A stretch of DNA of 64,000 nt from Pantoea sp. 1.19 (GCF_001922585.1 NZ_MRBS01000002.1:186001-250000), one strand, 5' to 3'. Positions 1-10,610 are shown, numbered from the stretch's first letter. Notes: generated by a model from the sequence alone, not told the origin. Translations and numbers: made by a program.

Positions 1-1
1 C

Positions 2-967
2 GGCTACTGGTCGCTGTGGCTGTTTGCCCTTCTGTTTCTCCTTAGCCTGTTCGCCGAGCTACTGGCGAACGACAAGCCGCTGCTGATTCACTACCAGCAG
101 CGCTTCTGGTTTCCGCTGGTGGTCAACTACAGCGAAGCGGACTTTGGCGGCCCGCTGCACACCGCCGCCGACTATCAGGATCCGTGGCTGAAAGCGCGGC
201 TGGAGCGGGACGGCTGGGTGCTGTGGGCACCGATCCGCTTTGGCGATAACAGCATTAACTTTGCCAGCCAGCAACCCTTTCCCTCGCCGCCCTCGGCGCA
301 AAACTGGCTCGGTACCGACGCGAACGGCGGCGACGTACTGGCGCGGGTACTGTACGGCGCGCGCATCTCGCTCCTGTTTGGCTTCGCGCTGACGCTGGCT
401 TCCAGCGCGATCGGCATCACCGCCGGCGCGGTACAGGGCTACTTTGGCGGCCGGGTGGATTTGTGGGGCCAGCGCTTTATTGAAGTCTGGTCGGGAATGC
501 CGACCCTGTTTTTGATTATTCTGCTCTCCAGCGTGATTCAGCCCAGCTTCTGGTGGCTGCTGGGCATCACCGTGCTGTTTGGCTGGATGGCGCTGGTCGG
601 CGTGGTGCGGGCGGAATTCTTACGCACGCGCAACTTTGACTATATCCGCGCCGCGCAGGCGCTGGGGGTGAGCGACAGCCGCATTATGCTACGCCATATG
701 CTGCCCAACGCGATGGTGGCCACCCTGACGTATGTGCCGTTTATCCTCTGTGGATCGGTGACGACCCTAACCTCGCTGGATTTTCTGGGATTTGGTCTGC
801 CGCTCGGCTCGCCGTCGCTCGGTGAGCTGCTGCTGCAGGGGAAAAATAATTTGCAGGCGCCGTGGCTGGGGCTGACGGCCTTTTTCTCTCTGGCAACGCT
901 GCTGACGCTGCTGATTTTCATTGGCGAAGCGGTGCGCGACGCCTTCGACCCTTCCAAGGCGCATTAA
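2..967 (+). CDS. yejE: Microcin C/peptide ABC transporter permease YejE (5' partial)
   Basis: Inner-membrane permease of the YejABEF importer, which takes up peptides and microcin C. The reading frame is open from base 2, so the true N-terminus lies before the window; ATG or GTG codons inside it are not the start. The visible part opens with a transmembrane segment (GYWSLWLFALLFLLSLF), then a periplasmic stretch, then the binding-protein-dependent permease domain with several hydrophobic helices. The cytoplasmic EAA-type loop is visible around LGVSDSRIMLRHMLPNAM. It ends one base before the yejF ATG, so the two genes form one operon. This follows E. coli gene order and sequence. Confidence 0.95.
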   Translation, partial: GYWSLWLFALLFLLSLFAELLANDKPLLIHYQQRFWFPLVVNYSEADFGGPLHTAADYQDPWLKARLERDGWVLWAPIRFGDNSINFASQQPFPSPPSAQNWLGTDANGGDVLARVLYGARISLLFGFALTLASSAIGITAGAVQGYFGGRVDLWGQRFIEVWSGMPTLFLIILLSSVIQPSFWWLLGITVLFGWMALVGVVRAEFLRTRNFDYIRAAQALGVSDSRIMLRHMLPNAMVATLTYVPFILCGSVTTLTSLDFLGFGLPLGSPSLGELLLQGKNNLQAPWLGLTAFFSLATLLTLLIFIGEAVRDAFDPSKAH

Positions 968-968
968 T

Positions 969-2555
969 ATGACGCAACCTTTGCTCTCTCTCGATGCCCT
1001 GAGCCTCGCTTTCCGCCAGGGCCGCAGCGAACGCCGGGTCGTTGACGCCCTCTCCTTTCAGCTGCACGCGGGCGAAACGCTGGCGCTGGTCGGCGAGTCG
1101 GGATCCGGCAAAAGCGTCACCGCGCTGTCAGTGATGCGCCTGCTGCCGACGCCGCCGGTGGTCTACCCCGGTGGGCGTATTCTGTTTGACGGCCTGGATG
1201 TGCTTACCGCCGACGAACCCACGCTGCGCGGTCTGCGCGGCAACCGCATGGCGATGATTTTCCAGGAGCCGATGGTGTCCCTCAATCCGCTGCACACGCT
1301 GGAAAAACAGCTGGCGGAGGTGCTGTCGCTACACCGCGGCCTGCGCCGGGAGGCCGCCCGTGGCGAAATTCTTGACTGTCTCGATCGCGTGGGGATCCGC
1401 CAGCCGCTGCAGCGGCTGAACGACTATCCGCATCAGCTGTCCGGCGGTGAGCGGCAGCGGGTGATGATTGCGATGGCGCTGCTGACCCGGCCCGAGCTGC
1501 TGATTGCCGATGAGCCGACGACCGCGCTGGACGTCTCGGTACAGGCGCAGATTCTGACCCTGCTGCAGGAGCTGAAGCGGGAGCTGAATATGTCGCTGCT
1601 GTTTATTACTCACAACCTGACGATTGTTCGCCGACTGGCGGATCAGGTGGTGGTGATGCGCAAGGGGCGCGCGGTGGAGCAGAACGCCGCCGCCGCGCTG
1701 TTTACCGCGCCGCAGCACCCTTACACGCGCGAGCTGCTGCATGCCAATCCGGAGGGGCGCCCGCTGCCGGTGAGCGCCGCGCCCCCGCTGCTGCGGGTGA
1801 CGGATCTCCGGGTCGCCTTCCCGATCCGCCGCGGCCTGCTGCGGCGCACCGTCGACAGCGTGCAGGCGCTAAAGTCCCTCAGCTTTTCGTTGCGTCCGGG
1901 GGAGAGCCTCGGCCTGGTGGGCGAGTCAGGATCCGGTAAAAGCACCGCCGGGCTGGCGCTACTGCGGCTGATTGCTTCGCAGGGGGAAATTTGGTTCGCC
2001 GATCGCCCGCTGCATACCCTTAACCGCCGCCAGATGCTGCCGCTGCGGCGGCAGATTCAGGTGGTGTTTCAGGATCCCAACGCTTCGCTCAATCCCCGGT
2101 TGACGGTGGCGCAGATCGTCGCGGAGGGGCTGGAGGTGCATCATCCACAGCTAAACCGCGCCGCGCGCGACGCCCGGGTGATAGCCGCACTGGAGGAAGT
2201 GGGTCTGCCGGCGGAGAGCCGCCACCGCTATCCGGCGGAGTTCTCGGGCGGACAGCGCCAGCGCATCGCCATTGCCCGCGCGCTGATCCTTGAGCCACAG
2301 CTGGTTATTCTTGATGAACCCACCTCATCGCTGGATCGCTCGGTGCAGAAGCAGATCCTGAATCTGCTCAGGCGTCTGCAGCAGGAGCGCCAGCTGGCGT
2401 GGCTATTTATCAGCCACGACCTCGAGGTGGTGCGCGCACTGTGCCATCAGGTGGTGGTACTGCGCCGGGGCGAGGTGGTTGAACAGGGTGAGACCGAAGC
2501 GGTGTTCAGCGCTCCGCAGCAGGCTTACACCCGCCAGCTGCTGAGCTTCCGTTAA
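969..2555 (+). CDS. yejF: Microcin C/peptide ABC transporter ATP-binding protein YejF
   Basis: 528-residue ATPase of the Yej importer, with two fused ABC domains. Domain 1 has Walker A GESGSGKS at about 42-49, signature LSGGERQ at about 157 and Walker B ending in DEP at about 181. Domain 2 has Walker [10 protein letters not shown] at about 318 and signature FSGGQRQR near 430. The ATG at 969 is chosen over an upstream codon at 921 because it begins MTQPLLSL, the family start, and sits directly after the yejE stop. The last 50 bases overlap the convergent yejG frame. Confidence 0.96.
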   Translation: MTQPLLSLDALSLAFRQGRSERRVVDALSFQLHAGETLALVGESGSGKSVTALSVMRLLPTPPVVYPGGRILFDGLDVLTADEPTLRGLRGNRMAMIFQEPMVSLNPLHTLEKQLAEVLSLHRGLRREAARGEILDCLDRVGIRQPLQRLNDYPHQLSGGERQRVMIAMALLTRPELLIADEPTTALDVSVQAQILTLLQELKRELNMSLLFITHNLTIVRRLADQVVVMRKGRAVEQNAAAALFTAPQHPYTRELLHANPEGRPLPVSAAPPLLRVTDLRVAFPIRRGLLRRTVDSVQALKSLSFSLRPGESLGLVGESGSGKSTAGLALLRLIASQGEIWFADRPLHTLNRRQMLPLRRQIQVVFQDPNASLNPRLTVAQIVAEGLEVHHPQLNRAARDARVIAALEEVGLPAESRHRYPAEFSGGQRQRIAIARALILEPQLVILDEPTSSLDRSVQKQILNLLRRLQQERQLAWLFISHDLEVVRALCHQVVVLRRGEVVEQGETEAVFSAPQQAYTRQLLSFR

Positions 2556-2892
2556 GCGCTTCATCGCGTCCGCCGCAGATGCTTTCGGCGATTGCCACGC
2601 CGAGATTTTTTAACCGACAGTTGGCGGCGCTCTCGTCGCTGCGGTGCACAAACAGGCACGGCTGCCCCAGCCACTCCGCCACAAAACAGGCGATCTGGAT
2701 CTCGCTCAGGGTCTGCTGCAGGCCCTGCATGACCTCCCAGGCCAGCGCGCCCTCCAGCCCCAGCAGCTGTAGTCCGATGTAGTCATCGCCGCTGGCGGAA
2801 GCCAGGGCCAGCACCGGAAAGCCGGGACGATCGGCCGATACCCGCCAGGTTTGCGGTAAGCGTTGTACGACGGAAAGATGCAAAAGTGTCAC
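2506..2892 (-). CDS. yejG: YejG family protein
   Basis: Small conserved enterobacterial protein without known enzymatic function. It is recognised from the core LHLSVVQRLPQ near the N-terminus and the C-terminal CRLKNLGVAIAE, both close to E. coli YejG, and from its place between yejF and bcr. The GTG at 2892 gives MTLLHLSVV, matching the family start; an ATG at 2916 would add eight residues. E. coli YejG is about 114 residues. Here about 20 extra residues follow the conserved end, and the frame runs 50 bases into the 3' end of convergent yejF. The start codon is uncertain, the identity is not. Confidence 0.85.
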   Translation of the reverse strand: MTLLHLSVVQRLPQTWRVSADRPGFPVLALASASGDDYIGLQLLGLEGALAWEVMQGLQQTLSEIQIACFVAEWLGQPCLFVHRSDESAANCRLKNLGVAIAESICGGRDEALNGSSAAGGCKPAAER

Positions 2893-2977
2893 CTGCGAAA
2901 TTGTTAATAACAGCATGCAATAAGTTCACATTATAGCAACAATTTCACAAAAAACTCGCCCTGCCGACAGCGGGGGT

Positions 2978-4174
2978 TCAGCCCGCGCTTTTTCGCGGGC
3001 GGCTGGCATACAGCGCGAGCAGAATCGACGCGGTCGCGCAGAGGGTAATCGACCAGACCATCGGCCAGGCGCTGTGCGCCTCTGCGCTCGCCAGTAGCGC
3101 CCCCACCAGCGCGCCGATGCCAAAGCGCAGCGTACCGGCCAGCGAAGAGGCGGTGCCGGCCATGTGGGGAAACTCATCGAGGATCACCGCCATCGCATTG
3201 GAGGAGACCATCGCCACGCAGCCAATGAACAGCGCCACGCCAAACACCAGCGGCAGAAACCCGAGGTTAAATGCGCTGACGATAAGTAGCCAGATCCCCA
3301 TGGAAAACTGAATCGCCAGCGCCAGGCGGAACATATTCAGCGGGCCTACGCGGCGCACAACGCGGCTGTTGATCAGCGTGACGATGAACAGAAACACCAC
3401 GTTCAGCGCAAAATAGTAGCCAAACTGCTGCGGCGGTATGTGATTCAACTCGATATAGACAAACGGCCCGGCGTTCAGAAACGAGAACAGTCCGGCAAAC
3501 GAAAAGCCGCTGGCCAGCATATAGCTCAGCACCCGCTGGTGGCGAAACAGGGTGGCGAAGTTACCGACGGTGGTGCGCAGATGAAAGCGCTGTCGCCGGC
3601 TGGCCGGCAGCGTTTCGCGAATTTGCGTCACCACCAGCAGCGTGGTCACCACCGCGGCGGCGGCAATGGTCCAGAAAATGGCATGCCAGCTGAAGGCCAG
3701 CAGCAGCCAGCCGCCGAGGATCGGCGCCAGCAGCGGCGCGACCGTGGTCACCAGCATTACAAATGACATCATGCGCGAAAACTCCTCTTTCGAGTAGCTG
3801 TCGCGCATCACCGCGTTAATCACCACGCTGCCCGCCGCCGCCGCCAGCCCGTGCAGAAAGCGCAGCTGAATCAGCTGATCGATACTCTGCGCCAGGGCGC
3901 AGCCGCCGGCGGCCACCGCAAAGATAAGCGTGCCAACGGCAATGACCGGCTTGCGGCCGATGCTATCGGCCAGCGGCCCGTACAGCAGCTGGCCGAGCGC
4001 AAAACCGAGAATATAGGTGTTGAGGGTCATCTGCACCCGCCCGGCGCTGACGCTAAACTCGCGGGCGATGTCCGGAAACGCCGGCAAATACATATCGATA
4101 GACAGCGGCATCAGCATCGCCAGCAGGCCAAGGATAACCACCAGCCCCAGCGACGAATTTTTTTCCTGACTCAC
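2978..4174 (-). CDS. bcr: Bcr/CflA family multidrug efflux MFS transporter
   Basis: 398-residue major facilitator with about 12 hydrophobic helices; Bcr exports bicyclomycin, sulfonamides and cysteine-type substrates in E. coli. Family marks visible are the helix 1 stretch [15 protein letters not shown] and the loop 2-3 motif [11 protein letters not shown] around residues 65-76. It starts with GTG at 4174, preceded by a strong GAGAGGGG ribosome binding site. It lies 41 bases after rsuA in the same direction, as in E. coli, so the two are probably cotranscribed. Substrate range is inferred from the family. Confidence 0.93.
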   Translation of the reverse strand: MSQEKNSSLGLVVILGLLAMLMPLSIDMYLPAFPDIAREFSVSAGRVQMTLNTYILGFALGQLLYGPLADSIGRKPVIAVGTLIFAVAAGGCALAQSIDQLIQLRFLHGLAAAAGSVVINAVMRDSYSKEEFSRMMSFVMLVTTVAPLLAPILGGWLLLAFSWHAIFWTIAAAAVVTTLLVVTQIRETLPASRRQRFHLRTTVGNFATLFRHQRVLSYMLASGFSFAGLFSFLNAGPFVYIELNHIPPQQFGYYFALNVVFLFIVTLINSRVVRRVGPLNMFRLALAIQFSMGIWLLIVSAFNLGFLPLVFGVALFIGCVAMVSSNAMAVILDEFPHMAGTASSLAGTLRFGIGALVGALLASAEAHSAWPMVWSITLCATASILLALYASRPRKSAG

Positions 4175-4215
4175 ATCCCCTCTCTCCGGCCCGCCCTGGC
4201 GCGCCCGTTAGTTTC

Positions 4216-4908
4216 CTAAAAGCCGGCAATTTCCGCGGCAGTCAGCGGACGGTATTCGCCCGGCTCCAGCGTCTCGTCCAGTACCACATCCCCGATGCGT
4301 TCACGGTGCAGCGCGGTCACGTGGTTGCCCACGGCGGCAAACATGCGCTTCACCTGGTGATAGCGGCCTTCGCTGAGGGTGATACGCACCTGCTGCGGCG
4401 AGAGGATCGCCAGACTGGCGGGTTGGGTCAGGTTTTTTTCGTTATGCAGCTGGATGCCGGCGGCGAACTGCGCGGCGACGTCGTCGGCAATCGGCTCGGC
4501 GAGGGTCACCAGGTAGGTTTTTTCACAGTGGTGGCGCGGTGACGTAATGCGGTGCGACCACTGGCCGTCATCGGTCATCAGCACCAGTCCGGTGGTATCG
4601 ATATCCAGCCGTCCGGCGGCGTGCAGCTTGTACGCCACCGGCTCTTCGAGGAAATAGAGTACGGTCGGATGTAGCGGATCGTCCGTCGAGCAGACGTAGC
4701 CCTGCGGCTTATTCAGCATAAAGTAGCGCGGGCCGGTCTGCATCTGCAGCAGATTACCGTCATACGCTACCTGACTGTCGGCGGTCAGCTTAACGGCGCC
4801 GTCGCGGACGATCTCGCCGTCAACGGTGACGCGTTTTGCCCGCAGTTCCCGCGCGGCAATCGCCCGGCTGATCTCTAATTGTTGGGAGAGAAACTTATCA
4901 AGTCGCAT
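4216..4908 (-). CDS. rsuA: 16S rRNA pseudouridine(516) synthase RsuA
   Basis: 230 residues, family length 231. It converts U516 of 16S rRNA to pseudouridine. An S4-like RNA-binding domain ([10 protein letters not shown]..., residues 1-60) precedes the synthase core. The motif [10 protein letters not shown] places the catalytic Asp at 102, the position used by the E. coli enzyme. It is transcribed divergently from radD across a 180-bp gap and followed by bcr. Confidence 0.96.
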   Translation of the reverse strand: MRLDKFLSQQLEISRAIAARELRAKRVTVDGEIVRDGAVKLTADSQVAYDGNLLQMQTGPRYFMLNKPQGYVCSTDDPLHPTVLYFLEEPVAYKLHAAGRLDIDTTGLVLMTDDGQWSHRITSPRHHCEKTYLVTLAEPIADDVAAQFAAGIQLHNEKNLTQPASLAILSPQQVRITLSEGRYHQVKRMFAAVGNHVTALHRERIGDVVLDETLEPGEYRPLTAAEIAGF

Positions 4909-5087
4909 GAATGGTGTCTGGCCTGTTGTGTTAACTGTTGCACGGACGCGATGCGTCCGGAGGATGATGCAAGACTGGGGTTGCAGAAGCCGTCAGTATA
5001 GCGTCTGTTGCCCGCCGGGCACAGTCTGCTTTTCCGCTGTCCATCATTTTCATGGCATACTGCCCTTTTTGTTAAGCGGTATTGCGG

Positions 5088-6845
5088 ATGTCCTGGAGCC
5101 TGCGCCCCTATCAACAGGAAGCGGTGGATGCCACCCTCAACTGGTTTCGCCGCTCGCATGAGCCGGCGGTGATCGTCCTGCCCACCGGGGCGGGCAAAAG
5201 CCTGGTTATCGCCGAACTGGCGCGGCTGGCCCGCGGTCGGGTGCTGGTGCTGGCCCACGTTAAGGAGCTGGTCGAGCAGAACCATGCGAAATATGAGGCC
5301 TGGGGGCTGTCGGCCGATATTTTCGCTGCCGGGCTGGCGCGCCGCGACGCCGCGCGTCAGGTCGTGTTTGGCAGTGTGCAATCGGTCGCGCGCAACCTTG
5401 AGGCCTTCGACGACGCCTTTTCGCTGCTGATCGTCGATGAGTGTCACCGCATCGGCGATGATGAGCAGAGTCAATATCAGCAAATTTTGCAGCATCTGCG
5501 GCGGCGTAATCCCCGCCTGTGCCTGCTTGGCCTCACCGCCACCCCCTACCGCCTGGGGCGCGGATGGATATATCAGTATCACTACCACGGCATGGTACGC
5601 GGCGATGCGCAGACGCTGTTTCGCGAATGCATTTACGAACTGCCGCTGCGCTACATGATCAAGCACGGCTTCCTGGTACCGCCACAGCGACTGGATATGC
5701 CGGTGGTACACTATGACTTTTCGCGCCTGCAGCCGCAGAGCAGCGGACTGTTCAACGAGAGCGAGCTGAATGCTGCACTGCGTCAACAGGCGCGGGTAAC
5801 GCCGCACATTATTCAACAAATCCTCACCCTGTCCGAAGGGCGTCGCGGGATCATGATTTTTGCCGCCACCGTCGAACACGCTCGCGAAGTGCTGGGGCGG
5901 CTGCCGGCCGATCGCGCCGCGCTGATCAGCGCCGACACCCCGGGTCCCGAGCGCGATGCGCTGATTCATGCATTTAAAGCGCAGCAGCTGCGTTATCTGG
6001 TTAACGTTGCGGTACTCACCACCGGCTTTGACGCACCGCACGTCGACGTGATTGCCATCCTGCGCCCGACCGAGTCGGTCAGCCTCTATCAGCAAATCGT
6101 CGGCCGCGGCCTGCGGCTCTATCCGGGTAAAACGGACTGTCTGGTGCTTGATTATGCCGGTAACGGCCACGATCTGTTCACCCCGGAGGTAGGGGCGCCA
6201 AAGGGCAACAGCGATAATCAGCCGGTACAGGTTTTCTGCCCCGCCTGCGGCTTCGCCAATCTGTTCTGGGGCAAAGCCACGGAAGAGGGACTGGTACTGG
6301 AGCACTTTGGACGCCGCTGTCAGGGCATTATCCACCGCGACGACGACGATCGGGCGCAGTGTGATTACCGCTTCCGCTTTAAATCCTGCCCGCATTGCGA
6401 CGCCGTAAATGACATTGCCGCCCGCCGCTGCCACGCCTGCGACGCGGTGCTGGTGGATCCGGATGACATGCTGAAAGCGGCGCTGAAGCTGAAAGACGCG
6501 CGGGTGCTGCGCTGCGGCGGCATGACGCTGGAAGCCGGGGGAGACGCCAAAGGCGAGTGGCTGAAAGCCACCTATTTCGATGAAGAAGGACTCAGCGTCA
6601 GCGAACGCTTTCGCCTGGCCACCCCGGCCCAGCGCAAAGTCTTTGAACTGCTGTTTATGCGCCCACATCAGCGCGCTCCGGGCGTCGATCTTGGCTGGCA
6701 GCGCGCGGCGGACGTGGTGGCGCTGCAGCCGCTGCTGCGCCATCCCGACTTCGTGGTGGCGCGTAATAAGGGGCACTTCTGGCAGGTCCGCGAAAAAGTA
6801 TTTGATTACCAGGGACGCTATCGCCGCGCCCATGAATTGCGTTGA
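5088..6845 (+). CDS. radD: DNA repair ATP-dependent helicase-like protein RadD
   Basis: 585-residue superfamily 2 helicase-like ATPase (older name YejH) that acts in double-strand break and crosslink repair with RecA and SSB. Visible motifs are an N-terminal [10 protein letters not shown]-motif-like segment, Walker A PTGAGKS at 32-38, Walker B DECH at 117-120, SAT-like LTATP, and motif [12 protein letters not shown]-terminal region holds two CxxC pairs (CPACGF; CPHC then CHAC) that look like zinc binding. The ATG at 5088 aligns with the E. coli start; a TTG six bases upstream is not needed. The rplY promoter overlaps its 3' end. Confidence 0.95.
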   Translation: MSWSLRPYQQEAVDATLNWFRRSHEPAVIVLPTGAGKSLVIAELARLARGRVLVLAHVKELVEQNHAKYEAWGLSADIFAAGLARRDAARQVVFGSVQSVARNLEAFDDAFSLLIVDECHRIGDDEQSQYQQILQHLRRRNPRLCLLGLTATPYRLGRGWIYQYHYHGMVRGDAQTLFRECIYELPLRYMIKHGFLVPPQRLDMPVVHYDFSRLQPQSSGLFNESELNAALRQQARVTPHIIQQILTLSEGRRGIMIFAATVEHAREVLGRLPADRAALISADTPGPERDALIHAFKAQQLRYLVNVAVLTTGFDAPHVDVIAILRPTESVSLYQQIVGRGLRLYPGKTDCLVLDYAGNGHDLFTPEVGAPKGNSDNQPVQVFCPACGFANLFWGKATEEGLVLEHFGRRCQGIIHRDDDDRAQCDYRFRFKSCPHCDAVNDIAARRCHACDAVLVDPDDMLKAALKLKDARVLRCGGMTLEAGGDAKGEWLKATYFDEEGLSVSERFRLATPAQRKVFELLFMRPHQRAPGVDLGWQRAADVVALQPLLRHPDFVVARNKGHFWQVREKVFDYQGRYRRAHELR

Positions 6846-6865
6846 CCGGCAAAGCCCGCTATAAT
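6837..6865 (+). promoter_or_regulatory. Sigma-70 promoter of rplY
   Basis: -35 TTGCGT (6837-6842), 17-bp spacer, -10 TATAAT (6860-6865), followed by a GC-rich discriminator (CCCGCCCGC). It overlaps the last codons of radD. A GC-rich discriminator after a consensus -10 is typical of stringently controlled ribosomal-protein promoters. The assignment rests on consensus match and spacing only. Confidence 0.75.
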
Positions 6866-6871
6866 CCCGCC

Positions 6872-6954
6872 CGCTTTTGCACCCGCAAAAGCAGCACTAT
6901 TTAACCTGTAGCTGGGTCGCCTGTTACAGGCCATTGACTTTAAGAGAAATGACA
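6872..6954 (+). promoter_or_regulatory. Structured rplY 5' leader (probable L25 autoregulatory leader)
   Basis: Two hairpins lie between the predicted transcription start and the rplY ATG. The first pairs GCTTTTGC (6873-6880) with GCAAAAGC (6885-6892). The second pairs CCTGTA (6905-6910) with TACAGG (6925-6930) across a 14-nt loop. L25 is known to autoregulate rplY translation through its leader in enterobacteria; the two-hairpin arrangement fits. The regulatory role here is inferred from position and structure. Confidence 0.6.
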
Positions 6955-7239
6955 ATGTTCACTATCAATGCAGAAGCACGTAAAGAGCAGGGTAAGGGTG
7001 CGAGCCGCCGCCTGCGCGCAGCGAACAAATTCCCCGCGATCATCTACGGTGGTAACGACGCTGCGGTTTCTATCGAACTGGATCACGACTACGTGATGAA
7101 CATGCAGGTTAAGCCTGAGTTCTACACCGACGTGCTGACTCTGGTTGTCGACGGTAAAGAAACCAAAGTAAAAGTTCAGGCTGTTCAGCGTCATCCGTTC
7201 AAGCCGAAACTGCACCACATCGACTTCGTTCGCGCGTAA
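6955..7239 (+). CDS. rplY: 50S ribosomal protein L25
   Basis: 94 residues, the same length as E. coli L25, which binds 5S rRNA in the large subunit. The start [20 protein letters not shown] is nearly identical to the family. The ATG at 6955 is chosen over an in-frame ATG at 6877, which would lie in the leader. An AAGAG-type ribosome binding site precedes it. It has its own promoter and leader upstream and a strong terminator downstream, so it is monocistronic. Confidence 0.97.
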   Translation: MFTINAEARKEQGKGASRRLRAANKFPAIIYGGNDAAVSIELDHDYVMNMQVKPEFYTDVLTLVVDGKETKVKVQAVQRHPFKPKLHHIDFVRA

Positions 7240-7260
7240 TTGCCGAACCGGGTTGAGAAG

Positions 7261-7289
7261 AAACGCCGCCTTTGCGGCGTTTTTTTTTG
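7261..7289. terminator. Rho-independent terminator between rplY and yejK
   Basis: Perfect 9-bp stem AAACGCCGC / GCGGCGTTT (7261-7269 with 7274-7282), CTTT loop, then a run of about eight T. It ends rplY. The A residues on the left side could let it also serve convergent yejK. Confidence 0.9.
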
Positions 7290-7291
7290 GC

Positions 7292-8296
7292 TTATTTTCC
7301 GCTGGTGCGGCGCTGCAGCTGGTCACGCAGGTTTGGCGGCGTGCCCTTGATGGTCAGGGTGTCAGTCGCGGGATCCCAGAAAATGCGCTCGCCCAACAGC
7401 AGCGCATCAAAATTCAGGGTCAGGCCACCGCCGCTGCCGGCAAATTTGGTCAGCTGACGCAGGGTACTGCGGTCCGCCGGAAAGTGCTCTTCCAGCGCAT
7501 AGCCCTGATCGCGGGTAAACGCTTCCAGGCTTTTCTCACCGAGCGGCGCCAGCTCGCTGGAGAGCTCCGCCAGCGCGATCTCTTCACCGGCCTGCAGCTG
7601 CTCGTTGCAGTAGCTGTAGACTTGCTGGCGATACTGCTGACGCTCCTGCTTGTCGGCCCCGGACTCGGCACAGTAGTCCTCTACCGCCTGCAGCAGGCCT
7701 TTATTCTGCGCTTTGGTGTCCAGCCCGACGCTGGCGCCCAGGAAGTCCATAAAGAAGTCGGCCACTTTGCGCCCGACGCGGCCGCGCAGAAAGGTCAGAT
7801 AGCGGGTAGATGTCGGCAGGGTTTCCCACTCGGTGAGATCGATACGCGCCACGATATCGGCGTGGTGCAGATCAAGGTACTGCGTGGCGCTGATATCCAG
7901 CTCATCATTGACCCGCATACTCTGCTGACTACTCAGCACCGCCACCAGCAGGTACTCCACCGCGAGGTAGCGATAGTGGGCAAACAGCACAATGCCCCCT
8001 TCAGCAAACGGGTATTTCGCCAGCTCATCGCGCAGGCGCCCGGTAGCAGCGCGGCTGAACGCCAGAAAATCGTCCTGCCCCTGACGATGATGCTTCAGCG
8101 CCTCCGCCAGTTCGCTGTCGTCGTTAAACAGACCATAGGCTTTATTTTTAGCGCTGTAGACGCGGTGCAGTTCGGCCATCATCTCACTGACGGCGGCCGT
8201 TTCCGGCAAAAGGGACTCGCGCAGGACCAGCTCCAGCGTCTGTTCGTCGCGTTTGATCAGCTGGTGCAAGGCTATCTGGTGGATATCCAGGCTCAT
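7292..8296 (-). CDS. yejK: Nucleoid-associated protein YejK (NdpA)
   Basis: 334 residues against about 335 in E. coli. Spermidine-nucleoid-associated protein NdpA binds double-stranded DNA and interacts with topoisomerases in E. coli. Family sequence is visible at the N-terminus ([19 protein letters not shown]) and throughout; there is no catalytic motif. It is transcribed away from yejL, and its 3' end abuts the rplY terminator. Confidence 0.95.
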   Translation of the reverse strand: MSLDIHQIALHQLIKRDEQTLELVLRESLLPETAAVSEMMAELHRVYSAKNKAYGLFNDDSELAEALKHHRQGQDDFLAFSRAATGRLRDELAKYPFAEGGIVLFAHYRYLAVEYLLVAVLSSQQSMRVNDELDISATQYLDLHHADIVARIDLTEWETLPTSTRYLTFLRGRVGRKVADFFMDFLGASVGLDTKAQNKGLLQAVEDYCAESGADKQERQQYRQQVYSYCNEQLQAGEEIALAELSSELAPLGEKSLEAFTRDQGYALEEHFPADRSTLRQLTKFAGSGGGLTLNFDALLLGERIFWDPATDTLTIKGTPPNLRDQLQRRTSGK

Positions 8297-8504
8297 GATT
8301 CACTCTCCTGTTGGCTCAGGGGGCGTATTCAATCACTCCCGGAGATGGCTTTCAACGCGTTTTCTGCACACCGCAGCGGCGCGGCGCGGGCGCTACCTCG
8401 GCCCCCACCTTGCGGACGCGGCCTTTTTTTGGCTATAAAAATGCAGATAAACGCGCGGTGATACGTTAAGATAGCGCCCTTTAATATCCAGATAATGTGT
8501 TCTT

Positions 8505-8732
8505 ATGCCACAATCATCCCGTTACAGCGACGCACGCGTCGAAGCTCTGCTTACCGAGCTGGCCAGCGTGCTGGAAAAAGATAATGCCCCGACCGATCTC
8601 TCGCTGATGGTGCTGGGCAACATGGTGACTAACGTCATCAACAACCAGATATCCCCTGCTCAACGCACCACGCTGGCGCGTTCATTTGCTGAGGCGCTGC
8701 AAGCCTCGGTGCGTGAAGACAGCGCCCATTAA
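8505..8732 (+). CDS. yejL: YejL family (UPF0352) protein
   Basis: 75-residue soluble helical protein, family length. The sequence around [20 protein letters not shown] and LGNMVTNVI is typical of UPF0352. Function is unknown. It is divergent from yejK and 25 bases upstream of yejM, with which it is probably cotranscribed, as in E. coli. Confidence 0.93.
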   Translation: MPQSSRYSDARVEALLTELASVLEKDNAPTDLSLMVLGNMVTNVINNQISPAQRTTLARSFAEALQASVREDSAH

Positions 8733-8757
8733 ATACTGAGGGTGATGCGATCCCGCT

Positions 8758-10512
8758 ATGGTCAATAACCGGCAGCGATACCGAGAAAAAGTCTCCCAGA
8801 TGATCAGCTGGGGGCACTGGTTCGCCCTGTTTAATATCCTGCTGACCCTGGCACTCGGCAGTCGTTATCTGTTCGTCTCTGACTGGCCAGGATCGCTGGC
8901 CGGACGCATCTACGCTTACACCAGCTGGGTCGGCCACTTCAGCTTCATTGCATTTGCCGCCTATCTGCTTATCATCTTTCCGCTGACCTTTGTGGTGATG
9001 TCGCAGCGGCTGCTGCGCTTTCTGTCGGCGATTGTCGCCACCGCCGGCCTGACCCTGCTGCTGGTGGACAGCGCGGTGTTCAGCCGCTTCCACCTGCACC
9101 TTAATCCGGTGGTGTGGGAGCTGGTGGTTAACCCCGATCAGAGCGAGCTGGCGCGCGACTGGCAGCTGATGTTTATCAGCATCCCGGTGCTGTTCCTGGT
9201 GGAGATGCTGTTTGCCACCTGGAGCTGGCAGAAGCTGCGCAGCCTCAATCGCCGTCGCTTCGGTAAGCCGCTGGCGGCGCTGTTTATCGTGGCCTTTTTT
9301 ACCAGCCACCTGATGTATATCTGGGCGGACGCCAATTTCTATCGGCCAATTACTATGCAGCGGGCTAACCTGCCGCTCTCCTATCCGATGACCGCGCGCC
9401 GCTTCCTCGAACGTCACGGCCTGCTCGATGCGCAGGCCTATCAGCGCCGGCTGGTGGAGCAAGGTAATCCGGAGGCGCTGTCGGTGGCCTATCCGCTGAA
9501 CGACATCACATTCCGCGACGGCGGCACCCGCAATAATCTGCTGGTGGTCACCGTCGACGGGCTGAACGCCAGCAGCCTGCCGACCGCGCTGCCAAATCTG
9601 CAGCGCTTTGCCGAGAGCAACGTCAATTTCCGCCAGCATTTCAGTGCCAGCAATCAGGATGAGGCGGGGCTGTTCGGGCTGTTTTACGGTATCTCACCGA
9701 GCTTTATGGACGGCGTTCTCGCGTCGCGCATTCCGTCGGCGCTGTTCAGCTCGCTCAGTCAGCAGGGCTACCAGTTTGGCCTGTTCTCGACCGAGGGCTT
9801 CAGCGCGCCGCTGTATCGCCAGGCCCTGCTGGCCGACTTCTCGCTGCCCGCCAGCGAACAGCAGAGCAATGCTGACACCACTGCCCAGTTCCAGCGCTGG
9901 CTGGAGGCGCAAAAGCGCGGCCAGACGCCGTGGTTCTCGTGGCTGTCGCTGAGCGCCGGCGACGACCTGGGGGATAATCTGAAAACCGTCCAGCGCCGCT
10001 ACCAGCGCAGCGCAGCGGATGTGGATGCCCAAATTCAGCGCGTGCTGGATACGCTGCGTGAGCGCGATCTGTTGGACAACACCGTGGTGGTTATCACCGC
10101 CCGCCGCGGCGTGGTGCTGGACCGGCTGGATCCCTCCCCCGGCGACCGCGCACAGCTGCAGGTTCCGCTGGTTATCCACTGGCCGAATACGCCGGCACAA
10201 ACCATCACCCGCCTGACCGACCATCAGGACGTCATGACCACTCTGATGCAGCGCCTGCTGCACGTGCGCAACGCCCCGGCGGATTACTCGCAGGGCGAAG
10301 ATCTGTTTGCCGCGCAGCGCCGCCACAACTGGGTCGCCGGCACGGAGGAGAACCAGCTGGTGGTCACTACCCCGACCACCACCCTGATGCTGGACAATAA
10401 CGGCGGCTACCGCGCCTGGGACGCTGCAGGCCAGGCGTTGAAGGATCATAAGCCGCAGCTTACGCTGCTGCTGCAGGTACTGACCGAACAGAAACGCTTT
10501 ATCGCCAACTAG
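8758..10512 (+). CDS. yejM: Inner membrane LPS-sensing regulator YejM (LapC/PbgA)
   Basis: 584 residues (E. coli 586). Five N-terminal transmembrane helices occupy about residues 15-190, followed by a periplasmic sulfatase/alkaline-phosphatase-like domain that lacks the full metal-binding set. In E. coli it senses periplasmic LPS and restrains LapB/FtsH proteolysis of LpxC, which sets LPS synthesis. Strong matches include WGHWFALFNILL, WADANFYRPITMQRANLPLS and the C-terminus TEQKRFIAN. The ATG at 8758 matches the family start (MVNNRQRYREKVSQM). Confidence 0.96.
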   Translation: MVNNRQRYREKVSQMISWGHWFALFNILLTLALGSRYLFVSDWPGSLAGRIYAYTSWVGHFSFIAFAAYLLIIFPLTFVVMSQRLLRFLSAIVATAGLTLLLVDSAVFSRFHLHLNPVVWELVVNPDQSELARDWQLMFISIPVLFLVEMLFATWSWQKLRSLNRRRFGKPLAALFIVAFFTSHLMYIWADANFYRPITMQRANLPLSYPMTARRFLERHGLLDAQAYQRRLVEQGNPEALSVAYPLNDITFRDGGTRNNLLVVTVDGLNASSLPTALPNLQRFAESNVNFRQHFSASNQDEAGLFGLFYGISPSFMDGVLASRIPSALFSSLSQQGYQFGLFSTEGFSAPLYRQALLADFSLPASEQQSNADTTAQFQRWLEAQKRGQTPWFSWLSLSAGDDLGDNLKTVQRRYQRSAADVDAQIQRVLDTLRERDLLDNTVVVITARRGVVLDRLDPSPGDRAQLQVPLVIHWPNTPAQTITRLTDHQDVMTTLMQRLLHVRNAPADYSQGEDLFAAQRRHNWVAGTEENQLVVTTPTTTLMLDNNGGYRAWDAAGQALKDHKPQLTLLLQVLTEQKRFIAN

Positions 10513-10568
10513 CGGGCGCCCGCCGCCCGCGAATTGCTTAAATCTAGAGCGGTCAACACGTTAGGGGC

Positions 10569-10596
10569 TTGCAATCGCGCGAAGAAACGGTAGTAT
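10569..10596 (+). promoter_or_regulatory. Promoter of the proline tRNA gene
   Basis: -35 TTGCAA (10569-10574), 16-bp spacer, -10 TAGTAT (10591-10596), then a C-rich discriminator (TACCCCCC) just before the tRNA. This is the layout expected of a stable-RNA promoter under stringent control. Confidence 0.7.
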
Positions 10597-10610
10597 TACC
10601 CCCCACAAGT

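Noticed and set aside
2981..3000. GC-rich hairpin at the bcr 3' end as a terminator
   Set aside because: It lies inside the last bcr codons and lacks a T run in the direction of transcription.
4875..6833. 652-codon open frame antisense to radD
   Set aside because: It mirrors radD codon structure in GC-rich DNA, has no recognisable protein sequence, and radD is certain.
7253..8461. 402-codon plus-strand frame over yejK
   Set aside because: Antisense shadow of yejK, starting inside the rplY terminator.
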